Below are positions 18,118 through 26,106 of a stretch of 64,000 nt of DNA, piece after piece (within the stretch, counting starts at the first letter, position 1; each line of letters starts with the position of its first letter). The notes under the pieces were generated by a model, which worked only from the letters and a program-made list of their open reading frames with translations, was not told where the DNA came from and did no database searches. Source of the DNA: Ilyomonas sp963847085 (GTDB lineage: Bacteria; Bacteroidota; Bacteroidia; Chitinophagales; Chitinophagaceae); assembly GCA_963847085.1 (NCBI GenBank), contig CAWJYO010000006.1, positions 62,001 to 126,000 of the forward strand, in the 5' to 3' direction. The translations under genes and the position numbers were made by a program.

Positions 18118-19608
18118 ATGCCAACCGCAGAAAAATATTTTCATACAACGATGGACAAACAAGCTGGTATTGAGCACACTTTCCACCGCACCAAAATTGT
18201 GGCTACCGTAGGTCCTGCCTGTGACACTTACGACAAGTTGCTGGCTCTTGTAAAAGCCGGTGTAAATGTGTTTCGGCTCAACTTTTCGCACGGTACGCAC
18301 GACGATAAAGAAAAAATTATCGAGCACATTCGACAAATCAATTCTACCGAGCCTTATAACATCGCCATTCTTGCCGATTTGCAAGGACCAAAGCTGCGTG
18401 TTGGCGAAATGGAAAACGGCGGGCTTGATGTAAAAGCCGGCGACATTCTCACCTTTACTTCTACTGAAAAAGTAGTGGGTAATAAAGACAAAATTTATGT
18501 TTCTTATCCCAACCTTCACAACGATGTGAAAGTGGGCAATAAAATTTTAATTGACGATGGCAAACTTGAAGTTATCGTTATTGAAATAACCAAAGATGGC
18601 GACGTGCGCGTTGCCGTTTCGTATGGCGGAAGAATCCTACCAAAGAAAGGTGTCAATCTTCCTGATACCGAAATTTCGCTGCCTTCAATGACGGAAAAAG
18701 ACATTGAGGATTTTGAATTTATTGTAAAGCACCAGTGCGACTGGATTGCGCTTTCGTTTGTGCGCAAAGCGGAAGATATTATTGATTTAAAAAGAAGGCT
18801 TACCGAGCGGGGCAGCACTACCAAAGCAATGGCAAAAATTGAAATGCCTTCCGCAATGGTTGATTTAAAAAATATCATCAACAATAGCGATGGCGTGATG
18901 GTAGCGCGTGGCGATTTGGGTGTTGAGTTGCCCGTAGAAAAAGTGCCGATGGCGCAACGCGAAATCATTCGCAAGTGCATACACCGTGGTAAGCCGGTGA
19001 TAGTGGCAACACAAATGATGGAAAGTATGATTGACCGCACCAAACCCAACCGCAGCGAAATTACCGACGTTGCCAATGCCGTTTTGGAAGGCACTGATGC
19101 TGTGATGTTGAGTGCTGAAACAGCAACCGGAAATTATCCTGAATTAGTGGTGGAAACGATGCGCAAAATTATTTTGGAAGTTGAAAGAACCGAATATCGT
19201 TACAACCGCGAAGAAGATTTAAAACCCTTATCGCATTCACCCACTTTTTTAAGTGATGCCATTTGCTATAACGCCTGTAAGCTTGCACGTGATACAAACG
19301 CACAAGCTTTAATTGGTATGACGCAAAGCGGCTTCACAGCATTCGTTTTAAGCAGTTACCGCCCGAAAGCTCCCTTGTTTGTTTTTACCAAGAAAAGATA
19401 CCTGGTAAATCAGTTAAGTTTAAGCTGGGGTGTGCGTGCTTTTTACTACGATGAAGAAAGCAGCCTTGATGATATTATTAAAGATGAAATAGAAATTTTA
19501 AAAGAACGCGGTTTTGTGCAAGCAGGAGATATTGTAATTAACACCGGAAGTACACCCGTGCATTTGCATATGCCTACCAACATTTTGAAAATAACTTCTG
19601 TTGAATAA
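18118..19608 (+). CDS. pyk: Pyruvate kinase
   Basis: About 496 residues; converts phosphoenolpyruvate and ADP to pyruvate and ATP. Key motifs are RTKIVATVGPA, VFRLNFSHGTHD, LADLQGPKLRVG, the active-site lysine region AMAKIEMPSAMVDLKNI, GVMVARGDLGVELPVEKVP and ATQMMESMIDRTKPNRSEIT. The C-terminal allosteric domain (about 375-495) is present and ends with the usual glycine-rich strand. The ATG at 18118 is used here; an in-frame ATG at 18151 (MDKQAGIEHTFHRTKI) is a credible alternative because the first 11 residues are not conserved. Confidence 0.94.
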   Translation: MPTAEKYFHTTMDKQAGIEHTFHRTKIVATVGPACDTYDKLLALVKAGVNVFRLNFSHGTHDDKEKIIEHIRQINSTEPYNIAILADLQGPKLRVGEMENGGLDVKAGDILTFTSTEKVVGNKDKIYVSYPNLHNDVKVGNKILIDDGKLEVIVIEITKDGDVRVAVSYGGRILPKKGVNLPDTEISLPSMTEKDIEDFEFIVKHQCDWIALSFVRKAEDIIDLKRRLTERGSTTKAMAKIEMPSAMVDLKNIINNSDGVMVARGDLGVELPVEKVPMAQREIIRKCIHRGKPVIVATQMMESMIDRTKPNRSEITDVANAVLEGTDAVMLSAETATGNYPELVVETMRKIILEVERTEYRYNREEDLKPLSHSPTFLSDAICYNACKLARDTNAQALIGMTQSGFTAFVLSSYRPKAPLFVFTKKRYLVNQLSLSWGVRAFYYDEESSLDDIIKDEIEILKERGFVQAGDIVINTGSTPVHLHMPTNILKITSVE

Positions 19609-19621
19609 AACAGAAAATAGG

Positions 19622-19673
19622 GCAAAAACAAAGAAGCCACTCCTATGCATAGGAGTGGCTTCTTTGTTTTTGC
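19622..19673. terminator. 52-bp perfect palindrome, bidirectional terminator
   Basis: The two 26-base halves are exact reverse complements with no spacer; each begins with the GCAAAAACAAA motif, continues GAAGCCACTCCTA and meets at ATGCAT. It lies 13 bases after the pyk stop, between convergent genes. As RNA it forms a long GC-containing stem with A/U-rich flanks on both strands, so it should terminate in both directions. Confidence 0.85.
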
Positions 19674-19781
19674 AGGCTAAATTATAAGCTGCTCTACTGT
19701 TTGTTTTTGCCGAAATAATCTTCAACATTATACCTTAAACAATTGAGTCAAACTCCCCCGACGCCATACCATTACTGTTCT

Positions 19782-20270
19782 TTATTTTTTCAAAATAAAC
19801 GAAATACGGCCATTGTTTTCCATGTAAGCTTTTTCTACTTTGTCGAGCGTTTCGGCTTTCGTTTCAAGCCGCAGGCTTTCATACAAATCATCATGACTCA
19901 TGCCGGCTTTTATAAGATTTGAGTGCTCAATCTGCCCTTCGTGATAAAGCAAAACGTGGCTTCCTTTTATAATCTTCTCGAACGTTTTATTTTTAGCAAT
20001 CAGCCATCCCAGTACACGATGCACCAGCACAATTACAAACGAAGCTGCCGTAGTTGCACCAAACGGCGTTGCGCCTACAATACCTCTTGCCACTACCGAC
20101 CCAAGCATAATAACAATAACACTATCAAAAGCCGATTTTTTGCCAAATGCACGTACGCCACCAATGCGAATGAAAATGAGAGTGATGAAAAAAAATGCCA
20201 GCGAGCGCATGCTCATTTGCAGTGTAGTTAAATCTTTACCTACACCAAATAGTTGATGAATGATTTCCAT
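19782..20270 (-). CDS. DUF421 / YetF-type membrane protein
   Basis: 162 residues from the ATG at 20270 (MEIIHQLFGVGKD). Three hydrophobic helices come first (about 22-42, 48-68, 75-95), including FIRIGGVRAFGKKSAFDSVI, the conserved R-x-x-G-K-x-x-x-x-D pattern of the YcaP/YetF family. A C-terminal DUF421 cytoplasmic domain (about 100-162) begins NKTFEKIIKGSHVLLYHEGQ. The biochemical role of the family is not settled; in spore formers members affect spore properties. An upstream in-frame start would add 34 poorly conserved residues. The gene is convergent with pyk. Confidence 0.85.
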   Translation of the reverse strand: MEIIHQLFGVGKDLTTLQMSMRSLAFFFITLIFIRIGGVRAFGKKSAFDSVIVIMLGSVVARGIVGATPFGATTAASFVIVLVHRVLGWLIAKNKTFEKIIKGSHVLLYHEGQIEHSNLIKAGMSHDDLYESLRLETKAETLDKVEKAYMENNGRISFILKK

Positions 20271-20311
20271 ACGCAAACAATTTTTTATTAGAAAAATACA
20301 GCAATGATTAT

Positions 20312-20360
20312 AAAATAAAAATCCTGCCGCATTAATTATATACAGCAGGATTTTTATTTT
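20312..20360. terminator. Inverted repeat between DUF1080 and DUF421 genes
   Basis: The 16-base arms aaaataaaaatcctgc (20312-20327) and gcaggatttttatttt (20345-20360) are exact complements with a 17-base loop. On the minus strand it follows the DUF1080 stop (20369) and ends in T-rich sequence, so it works as that gene's terminator. Confidence 0.7.
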
Positions 20361-20368
20361 TGTTTTTA

Positions 20369-21010
20369 TCAATCTGCCAGTGGCTTCACCATAATGTCTT
20401 TAAAATAAACAATGCTGTTCGGATCATGTCCTTGTAAGGCAAAAGTGCCGCTTGATAACACTCGGCCTTTCATATCATCGGGGCGTTGTACATTGTCGGG
20501 TTCAGTGTAATCAACTGTTTGTTTATCGTTCACCCAAATTTGTACGTGTTTACCTTGCACAAGTATGCGTTCGGTAAACCAAACACTATCGGGCACCAGC
20601 TTTTCTTTTACATCTACCACATTGTACAAACTGCCGGTACGCTTCCAATCGGTGTGCGAGTTATTTACCTGCACTTCATAGCCTTTTGATGGCCAGCCAC
20701 CTTGCTGAAACTGGGTATGAAAATAAATTCCCGAGTTTGACCCCGGCATCGTCATTACCTGCGCTTTAAAATCGAAGTTTTTAAAGTTATGATTTTGCAC
20801 ATCGCCGTTGTAAAACAAGTGCGCCGTTTTGCCATGCACTACAATCATCCCGTCTTTTACACTAAACGATTCGGCATTATCGCCAACCTTCCAGTTGTTT
20901 ATTGTTTTACCATCAAACAAAGAAATCCATTCGTCTTTTGGATGCGATTTCTGTTTACTAAACGAAAGAAAAAGAACAGCACTAAGAAGCAAAAGAGAGA
21001 TTGTTTTCAT
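20369..21010 (-). CDS. Secreted DUF1080 (3-keto-disaccharide hydrolase domain) protein
   Basis: 213 residues with an N-terminal signal sequence (MKTISLLLLSAVLFLSF). The domain is the beta-jelly-roll of PF06439: EWISLFDGKTINNWKV at the start, MTMPGSNSGIYFHTQFQQGG in the middle, and GYEVQVNN plus TGSLYNVVDVKEK later. Members include hydrolases of 3-keto-glycosides and many uncharacterised sugar-active proteins that Bacteroidota secrete. The substrate is unknown. The gene is monocistronic, followed by its own terminator, and lies about 5 kb from the polysaccharide locus, so a link to that locus is only possible. Confidence 0.85.
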   Translation of the reverse strand: MKTISLLLLSAVLFLSFSKQKSHPKDEWISLFDGKTINNWKVGDNAESFSVKDGMIVVHGKTAHLFYNGDVQNHNFKNFDFKAQVMTMPGSNSGIYFHTQFQQGGWPSKGYEVQVNNSHTDWKRTGSLYNVVDVKEKLVPDSVWFTERILVQGKHVQIWVNDKQTVDYTEPDNVQRPDDMKGRVLSSGTFALQGHDPNSIVYFKDIMVKPLAD

Positions 21011-21085
21011 GGCAAGTAATTTTATAAATGAATGATTAAAGATAATTGAGAAACTAATTTCTCTGGCTCTTTTGTGCCGCTACAT

Positions 21086-22486
21086 TCACAATAGCACGCC
21101 ACTTAAAATAAGAGAAGCCACAGTAAAATAAATAACAATGCCGGTAACATCAACCAGGGTAGCTACAAACGGTGCAGAAGAAGCTGCCGGATCGGCGCCT
21201 AATTTTTTTAAAACAATAGGCAACATTGCACCTGCAAATGTGCCCCACAGAACAATACCTAACACTGAAAAACCAATGGTAAGTGCTATTAAAAAATAGT
21301 GAGGCCCGTATAAATCTTTAATAATGCCATGGCTCATTAAAAAGTGCCATAAAATAACCCGTAAAAAACCGATTGTACCCAATATTGTTCCTAAGGTAAG
21401 ACCACTTAATAATTCGCGCCGCATTACGCGCCACCAGTCTTTTACTCCAACCTCACCAATTGACATTGCCTGAATAATTAATGTAGAAGCCTGCGAACCA
21501 CTGTTACCGCCACTACTTGCAATAAGGGGCAAAAACAAAGTAAGAACAGGTATTAGTTCTGATTCGAAATTAGCCATTGCACTATATGTAAGCATTTCGC
21601 TAAAAAACAGAACTACCAACCATCCAACCCGCTTTCTCATCAATTTAAAAAAATTGATGTCTAAATAAGGCTCACTGAAGGCTTCTGTACCACCAATTTT
21701 TTGCATGTCTTCGCTATACTCTTCGTTGGTAACCCAAAGAATATCATCAATGGTAACAATGCCCATCAGCACATTATTATCATCCGTTACAGGCAAGGCA
21801 ACGCGGTTGTTCATTTTAAAAATCTGGCTCGCATGTTCCTGGTCATCGTGCACATTTAAAGCAACCACTCTGCCATCAATAATTTCATCAATGCGTTTGT
21901 TTGGCGAAGCTAAAATCAGGTCCCGTATCCGCAAATCATCCACCAGTTCGCCTCTTTCATCTATCACATAAATCACATCAATTGTTTCGCTGTTTTTTGC
22001 TACTTTCCTAATGGTGTTAAACGCCTGTTCAACCGTGTTGCCGCGGTACACGTACACATAATCCGGCGTCATCAGTCTGCCCACACTGTCTTCAGGATAA
22101 CCCAGCATAGAGAGCGTTATTTTCCGCTCGTCGTGGTTTAATAATTTTATTAAATCGCGAATGGCAGCTTTGGGCAATTCCTCTAAAAAATCGGTTCTGT
22201 CATCAGGAGGAAGCTCGTTTAACAACTCAGCCGTTTTATGCGATGGCAGTTCGAGGATAATTTGTTTTTGCACGCCAATGTCCAATATTTTAAACACACC
22301 GGCTGCGCGATGCACAGGCATATTGGAAATGATTTCGGTTGCATAATCTTCATATTCATTCATGAGTTCGCCCACATCACTGATGTTAATATGGTTGATA
22401 AAATCATACAACGGCTGCCTGTCTTCAGCGTTTGCAAGCTCTTCAAACTGCTCGTTTACAGAAGGTATTTCCTGCTCCGTATTCAT
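21086..22486 (-). CDS. mgtE: Magnesium transporter MgtE
   Basis: 466 residues. It has a cytoplasmic N domain of helical repeats (about 30-130, ELPPDDRTDFLEELPKA), two CBS domains (about 135-255; YPEDSVGRLMTPDYVYVYRG begins the first), a connecting helix, and a five-helix membrane domain (about 285-466). The selectivity region LFLPLIASSGGNSGSQAST is conserved. MgtE is a homodimeric Mg2+ channel gated by Mg2+ binding between the N and CBS domains. Two exact copies of the GCAAAAACAAA motif lie within the gene, one in each orientation (21529-21539 and 22261-22271). Confidence 0.95.
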   Translation of the reverse strand: MNTEQEIPSVNEQFEELANAEDRQPLYDFINHINISDVGELMNEYEDYATEIISNMPVHRAAGVFKILDIGVQKQIILELPSHKTAELLNELPPDDRTDFLEELPKAAIRDLIKLLNHDERKITLSMLGYPEDSVGRLMTPDYVYVYRGNTVEQAFNTIRKVAKNSETIDVIYVIDERGELVDDLRIRDLILASPNKRIDEIIDGRVVALNVHDDQEHASQIFKMNNRVALPVTDDNNVLMGIVTIDDILWVTNEEYSEDMQKIGGTEAFSEPYLDINFFKLMRKRVGWLVVLFFSEMLTYSAMANFESELIPVLTLFLPLIASSGGNSGSQASTLIIQAMSIGEVGVKDWWRVMRRELLSGLTLGTILGTIGFLRVILWHFLMSHGIIKDLYGPHYFLIALTIGFSVLGIVLWGTFAGAMLPIVLKKLGADPAASSAPFVATLVDVTGIVIYFTVASLILSGVLL

Positions 22487-22575
22487 GGACGCAAATTAAT
22501 TGATAAGCGTTTGCAATAAATGATTCGTGTATGATTGTTTTGATTATTTTCGGTTTTTTATACCAACCAACCATT

Positions 22576-22959
22576 ATGATTGTTCCTTATATTGATGTGA
22601 AGCCTGCCGGCAGCAAAGGCAGAGGCGTGTTTACCAGCAAAGCCATACGGGCCAATACCGTTGTTGAAATTTCGCCGGTGCTTGTTTTAAAACCCAAAGA
22701 AAGAAAAACATTGGAAACTACGTTGCTGTACCATTATGTGTTTGAATGGGGTGATACACGCCGCAAAGCAGGCATGGCATTGGGTTATATTTCGATGTAC
22801 AACCACAGCTATACTTCCAACTGCAAATATGAAATGGACTTTGATGAAATGACCATGACCATCACCACCGTAAAAGCCATTAAAAAAGGCGAAGAACTAA
22901 CCATTAATTACAATGCCGATCCCAACGATGCTACGCCGGTTTGGTTTGATGCCGAATAG
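22576..22959 (+). CDS. SET-domain protein (putative lysine methyltransferase)
   Basis: 127 residues from the ATG at 22576 (MIVPYIDVKPAGSKGRGVFT). The protein is essentially only a SET domain: SKGRGVFTSKAIRANTVVEI at the start, the NHS motif in SMYNHSYTSNCKYE, and KKGEELTINYNAD at the end, which form the S-adenosylmethionine and lysine channel. A longer start at 22531 would add a hydrophobic stretch not typical of the family. Free-standing SET proteins occur in many bacteria; their targets are mostly unknown. It is divergent from mgtE. Confidence 0.88.
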   Translation: MIVPYIDVKPAGSKGRGVFTSKAIRANTVVEISPVLVLKPKERKTLETTLLYHYVFEWGDTRRKAGMALGYISMYNHSYTSNCKYEMDFDEMTMTITTVKAIKKGEELTINYNADPNDATPVWFDAE

Positions 22960-23019
22960 AACTTCTGAGAAGATGATTTTATACTGATAACTTCTGGGGA
23001 AACTATGAAGTAAAGTGTT

Positions 23020-23080
23020 TTTGGTTTTGCCGAAATTTGCTGATGCGATATCTGCGCATTTTTATTTTGGCAAAAACAAA
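23020..23080. repeat. Inverted motif pair TTTGGTTTTGC / GCAAAAACAAA
   Basis: The variant TTTGGTTTTGC at 23020-23030 and the main motif GCAAAAACAAA at 23070-23080 face each other between the convergent SET and barrel genes. The sequence between them (gatgcgatatctgcgcatt) contains a shorter palindrome. It could form a stem with one mismatch and serve as a weak terminator. Confidence 0.5.
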
Positions 23081-23148
23081 TCTTTGCTTTTACCAAAAGG
23101 CTTAAATTAACAAACCATCTCAATCAAAAATCAACAAAAACAAATCTA

Positions 23149-23919
23149 TTACAAGCCACTTATGGTAAGCCCGATAGAATAAGGATGAATAGCAGGGCCA
23201 ACACCTTGTTTTAAGAAGTTGGTAATCTGGTACGAACCATCAATTGAAAAGTTGCCATACCCAATGCGGGCGGTAGCTGCAACACGTGTGCTGTTAATAA
23301 AACGTTTATCACTTTCCTTCGAAATATAAGTAGGTCCGTAAATGGTAGTGCCGTTGGCATCTATAGCATCTTTGCCTTTGGTATGCTGATTCAATAACAC
23401 GCCAACCTTTAAGCCAGCGGCAGCTTTAAATCCTTTATCGGGCGTAACCGGATTGGCTGCGTATCGCAATTCAAGTGGGATTTCAGCATAAATAGTAGTG
23501 AGTTTAAATTTCTTAAACCGATTGATAGAATTACCGCTTACATTGGTAAAAGGAAGCGTTGTGGAAGGCGATTTTAAATTCACGTATGTGTCTTTAAAAA
23601 ACATATTGCTGCTACCAACACCAAGCCCTACGCCAACACTTGCATGACGACTGCCTTTTAAGGGCCTGTCAATCATTACATACATATTAAAATGACGCGA
23701 AAGCCCTTTTGTGTTGATGCTGTCCGGCACAGAGCCCCAACTGTCGTATCCATACTGGATCATAAAATGATCGTTGGGACGATTGGTTAAATCGAGCGCA
23801 TTTAAAAACTTTTTTTTAGGGGGAACATTGGCGGCAAGACTATCGGTTTGTGCAAACGAAACAGCCGCAACAAAAAGAGACAAAACAAAAAAGAGTGGTT
23901 TTACAATGCAGTTATTCAT
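23149..23919 (-). CDS. Outer-membrane beta-barrel protein
   Basis: 256 residues from the ATG at 23919 (MNNCIVKPLFF), with a signal peptide cleaved after about AAVSFAQ. The mature protein alternates short amphipathic strands (FMIQYGYDSWG, ASVGVGLGVGSSNMFF, TIYAEIPLELRYAANP, AAAGLKVGVLLNQHTKG) and ends IHPYSIGLTISGL, the pattern of PorT/OMP_b-brl_2 family barrels in Bacteroidota. Its function is unknown. It is a single gene convergent with the SET-domain gene. Confidence 0.8.
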   Translation of the reverse strand: MNNCIVKPLFFVLSLFVAAVSFAQTDSLAANVPPKKKFLNALDLTNRPNDHFMIQYGYDSWGSVPDSINTKGLSRHFNMYVMIDRPLKGSRHASVGVGLGVGSSNMFFKDTYVNLKSPSTTLPFTNVSGNSINRFKKFKLTTIYAEIPLELRYAANPVTPDKGFKAAAGLKVGVLLNQHTKGKDAIDANGTTIYGPTYISKESDKRFINSTRVAATARIGYGNFSIDGSYQITNFLKQGVGPAIHPYSIGLTISGL

Positions 23920-24132
23920 CGAATATAATTGCTGTATGATAGCGGGCAAAAATAACTGAAATGGTATAGCATGGGGTTAAAAATAAGCCAAAAGAAAAAT
24001 GAAGGAACTGAATTAAGTGAGATGCTTCAGAGGAATGAGAGGCAGCTAAATAACCCAACTAAAAAATAGTGGCAAAAACAAATGTTCTGTATTGAAGAAA
24101 AGTAATCAAAAAGGAAAGTGTGTTTGGTTTTG

Positions 24133-24924
24133 TTACGAATTGCTCGTAGTAACACTTGCCGTTTGTGAAGAAGAAGCAGTTTGGATGTTTACTTTCTTGT
24201 GATAGCCTTTAAAAAGGCTTTGCCATTGAATTTTTAAAACACCTAAAATGCCTTCTTTTAAAATGCCTTTCGACATTTTGCTTACACCATATTTTCTATC
24301 TCTAAATATTATTGGCACTTCTACAATGCGAAAGCCAAGCTTCCAGGCGGCAAACTTCATTTCTACCTGAAAGGCATAACCCACAAATTGGATTTCATCA
24401 AAATTAATTGTGTTTAATACGCGACGGGTATAACATACAAAACCGGCGGTGGGGTCGTTTACGGGTATCCATGTAATCAATTTGGTGTAAAGAGCACCGC
24501 CTTTTGAATAAATATGCCTTGAAAGAGGCCAGTTTTCTATTTCGCCTCCTTTTACATACCGGCTGCCAACGGCCACATCAGCACCGGCGCGGCATGCAGC
24601 ATACAATCGGTCTAAATCATTTACATCGTGCGAGAAATCGGCATCCATTTCAAATACATAATCGTAGTCTTTTTCCAATGCCCATTTAAAGCCACGAATA
24701 TAAGCTGTGCCCAAACCTTGTTTGCCTTTACGTTCTTCTAAAAACAAACAGGGTTCATACTGATTCTGCAATTCTTTTACAATGTCGGCAGTACCATCGG
24801 GCGAACCATCATCAATTACCAATACATGAAACCCCTGCTGTAAAGAAAACACAGCTTCCAAAATGGCAGCAATGTTATCCTTCTCGTTATAGGTGGGAAT
24901 AATAATGAGTTTCTTTACAGACAA
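24133..24924 (-). CDS. Polyprenol monophosphomannose synthase (GT2)
   Basis: About 263 residues starting with a TTG codon at 24924 (LSVKKLIIIPTYNEKDNI). The GT2 fold shows IIPTYNEKDNIAAILEAV, VIDDGSPDGTADIV, the metal-binding EMDADFSHD, GSRYVKGGEIENWPLSR and PIIFRDRKYGVSKMSKG, which is the dolichol-phosphate mannose synthase pattern. The enzyme would transfer mannose (or another sugar) from GDP to a polyprenyl phosphate. No ATG fits: the next upstream ATG lies inside the exonuclease gene and adds an unlikely 53-residue extension. The C-terminal Ser/Thr-rich tail is not conserved. Confidence 0.85.
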   Translation of the reverse strand: MSVKKLIIIPTYNEKDNIAAILEAVFSLQQGFHVLVIDDGSPDGTADIVKELQNQYEPCLFLEERKGKQGLGTAYIRGFKWALEKDYDYVFEMDADFSHDVNDLDRLYAACRAGADVAVGSRYVKGGEIENWPLSRHIYSKGGALYTKLITWIPVNDPTAGFVCYTRRVLNTINFDEIQFVGYAFQVEMKFAAWKLGFRIVEVPIIFRDRKYGVSKMSKGILKEGILGVLKIQWQSLFKGYHKKVNIQTASSSQTASVTTSNS

Positions 24925-24998
24925 AGCGATAAGTTTAATAAAGCAAAATACTAATGAAAACAACAGCGAAAAAGCAACATTACAGCAAAAAAAATTCT

Positions 24999-25769
24999 TT
25001 ACAATTTTTTTAGCAAAATGCGGTTTACAATCTCCGATAATTTTTGTTTGGTATGCAATGTAAATTCTCCCCGCATTACCCAATCGTAGTATTGCGGCTC
25101 TATTTTCATCACTTCTTTTACAGCCTTGCCTTTGTGCTTGCCAAAATTGTAAGTAGGAACGCCATCTACGTTTATCAAACGCCGCGAAAAATCAATCGTG
25201 TCTTCTTCTCCGCAAATTTTACAAATGCTCTCAGCCGTGTTGCCAAGATTAGGATACCGTTCAATCTGCGCTTCTAAGATTTCAAAGGTGGCAGTTGCAT
25301 CCACTTCGGCGCCATGCGCACCGATCAGTTCTTTTTCGCAATAAAATTTATATGCTGCACTGAGGGTTCGCTGCTCCATTTGATGAAATATTTTTTGCAC
25401 ATCAATCAGCTTCCTCCCGTCCATATTGAAGACCAGGTTGCAGCGCAAAAATTCTTCAATCAGCATAGGAATATCAAAGCGGTTGCTGTTGTAGCCTGCA
25501 ATATCGCAGTTATCTAAAAACTGTTTGATTTCGTTGGCAACCTGTTTAAAAACGGGTGCATCTTTTACCATCTCATCAGTGATGCCATGAATGTCAATCA
25601 CAGTTTGAGGTATGGGCATTTGCGGGTTGATGAGTTTGCGCTTCACTGCTCTTGTTCCGTTGGGAAGAATTTTAATGATAGCAACTTCAACAATTCTGTC
25701 GGTAACGAGGTTGATACCGGTCGTTTCCAAATCAATAAAAGCAACAGGGCGTTGCAGAAACAATTTCAT
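24999..25769 (-). CDS. DnaQ-family 3'-5' exonuclease
   Basis: 256 residues from MKLFLQRPVAFIDLETTG. DEDDh catalytic residues are visible: D13 and E15 in FIDLETTG, the central Asp in YNSNRFDIPMLIEEF, and the final His/Asp in GAHGAEVDATATFEIL. The C-terminal portion (about 195-256: PTYNFGKHKGKAVKEV...YYDWVMRGEF) is the small domain often attached to ExoX-like exonucleases. It may be a polymerase III epsilon-like proofreader or a repair exonuclease; no alpha-subunit gene is nearby. An in-frame ATG four codons earlier (25781) is possible. Confidence 0.87.
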   Translation of the reverse strand: MKLFLQRPVAFIDLETTGINLVTDRIVEVAIIKILPNGTRAVKRKLINPQMPIPQTVIDIHGITDEMVKDAPVFKQVANEIKQFLDNCDIAGYNSNRFDIPMLIEEFLRCNLVFNMDGRKLIDVQKIFHQMEQRTLSAAYKFYCEKELIGAHGAEVDATATFEILEAQIERYPNLGNTAESICKICGEEDTIDFSRRLINVDGVPTYNFGKHKGKAVKEVMKIEPQYYDWVMRGEFTLHTKQKLSEIVNRILLKKL

Positions 25770-26106
25770 CAGCCAATACAATTAAAAAATGCGAAATTAA
25801 AGGAAAGAAAAGGTGAAATGAATGAATTGAAAATAAGATAAAAGAAAGGAGTGAAAAGTAAGCAGCACTTCAATGCAATAGTTGGTCTTTGTTTTAGAAT
25901 AATAAAATCAGCGAACAATATAAGCTGCCAATGTAAGGAAGCTTTTTAATCGAAAATATTTTTTCTTTTTTTTAACGAAGCTATATTTGTTGTCGCTAAT
26001 TTTTCAATAAAAACAAAACGAAAGAAAGAACGATTGCATCACGAACTAATAAGTGATTGCTGACTGCCAGAATTGAATCGCTTTTCAAATACAAAACCTG
26101 TATCGT
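25770..26106. other. Upstream region of the susC operon
   Basis: About 340 bases without a gene, AT-rich, with long T runs at 25955-25975. It holds the -7 candidate at 25982-25989, giving a leader of just over 100 bases before the susC ATG. A sigma/anti-sigma pair, common beside susC genes, is not present. Confidence 0.5.
25982..25989 (+). promoter_or_regulatory. Candidate -7 box for susC
   Basis: TATATTTG is an exact match to the Bacteroidota -7 consensus TAnnTTTG. A T-rich tract lies upstream but has no clear TTTG at -33. Confidence 0.45.

Noticed and set aside
24925..25083. Longer N-terminus for the mannosyltransferase
   Set aside because: The extra 53 residues overlap the exonuclease gene and are not part of the GT2 family; the TTG at 24924 directly precedes the conserved KKLIIIPTYNE.
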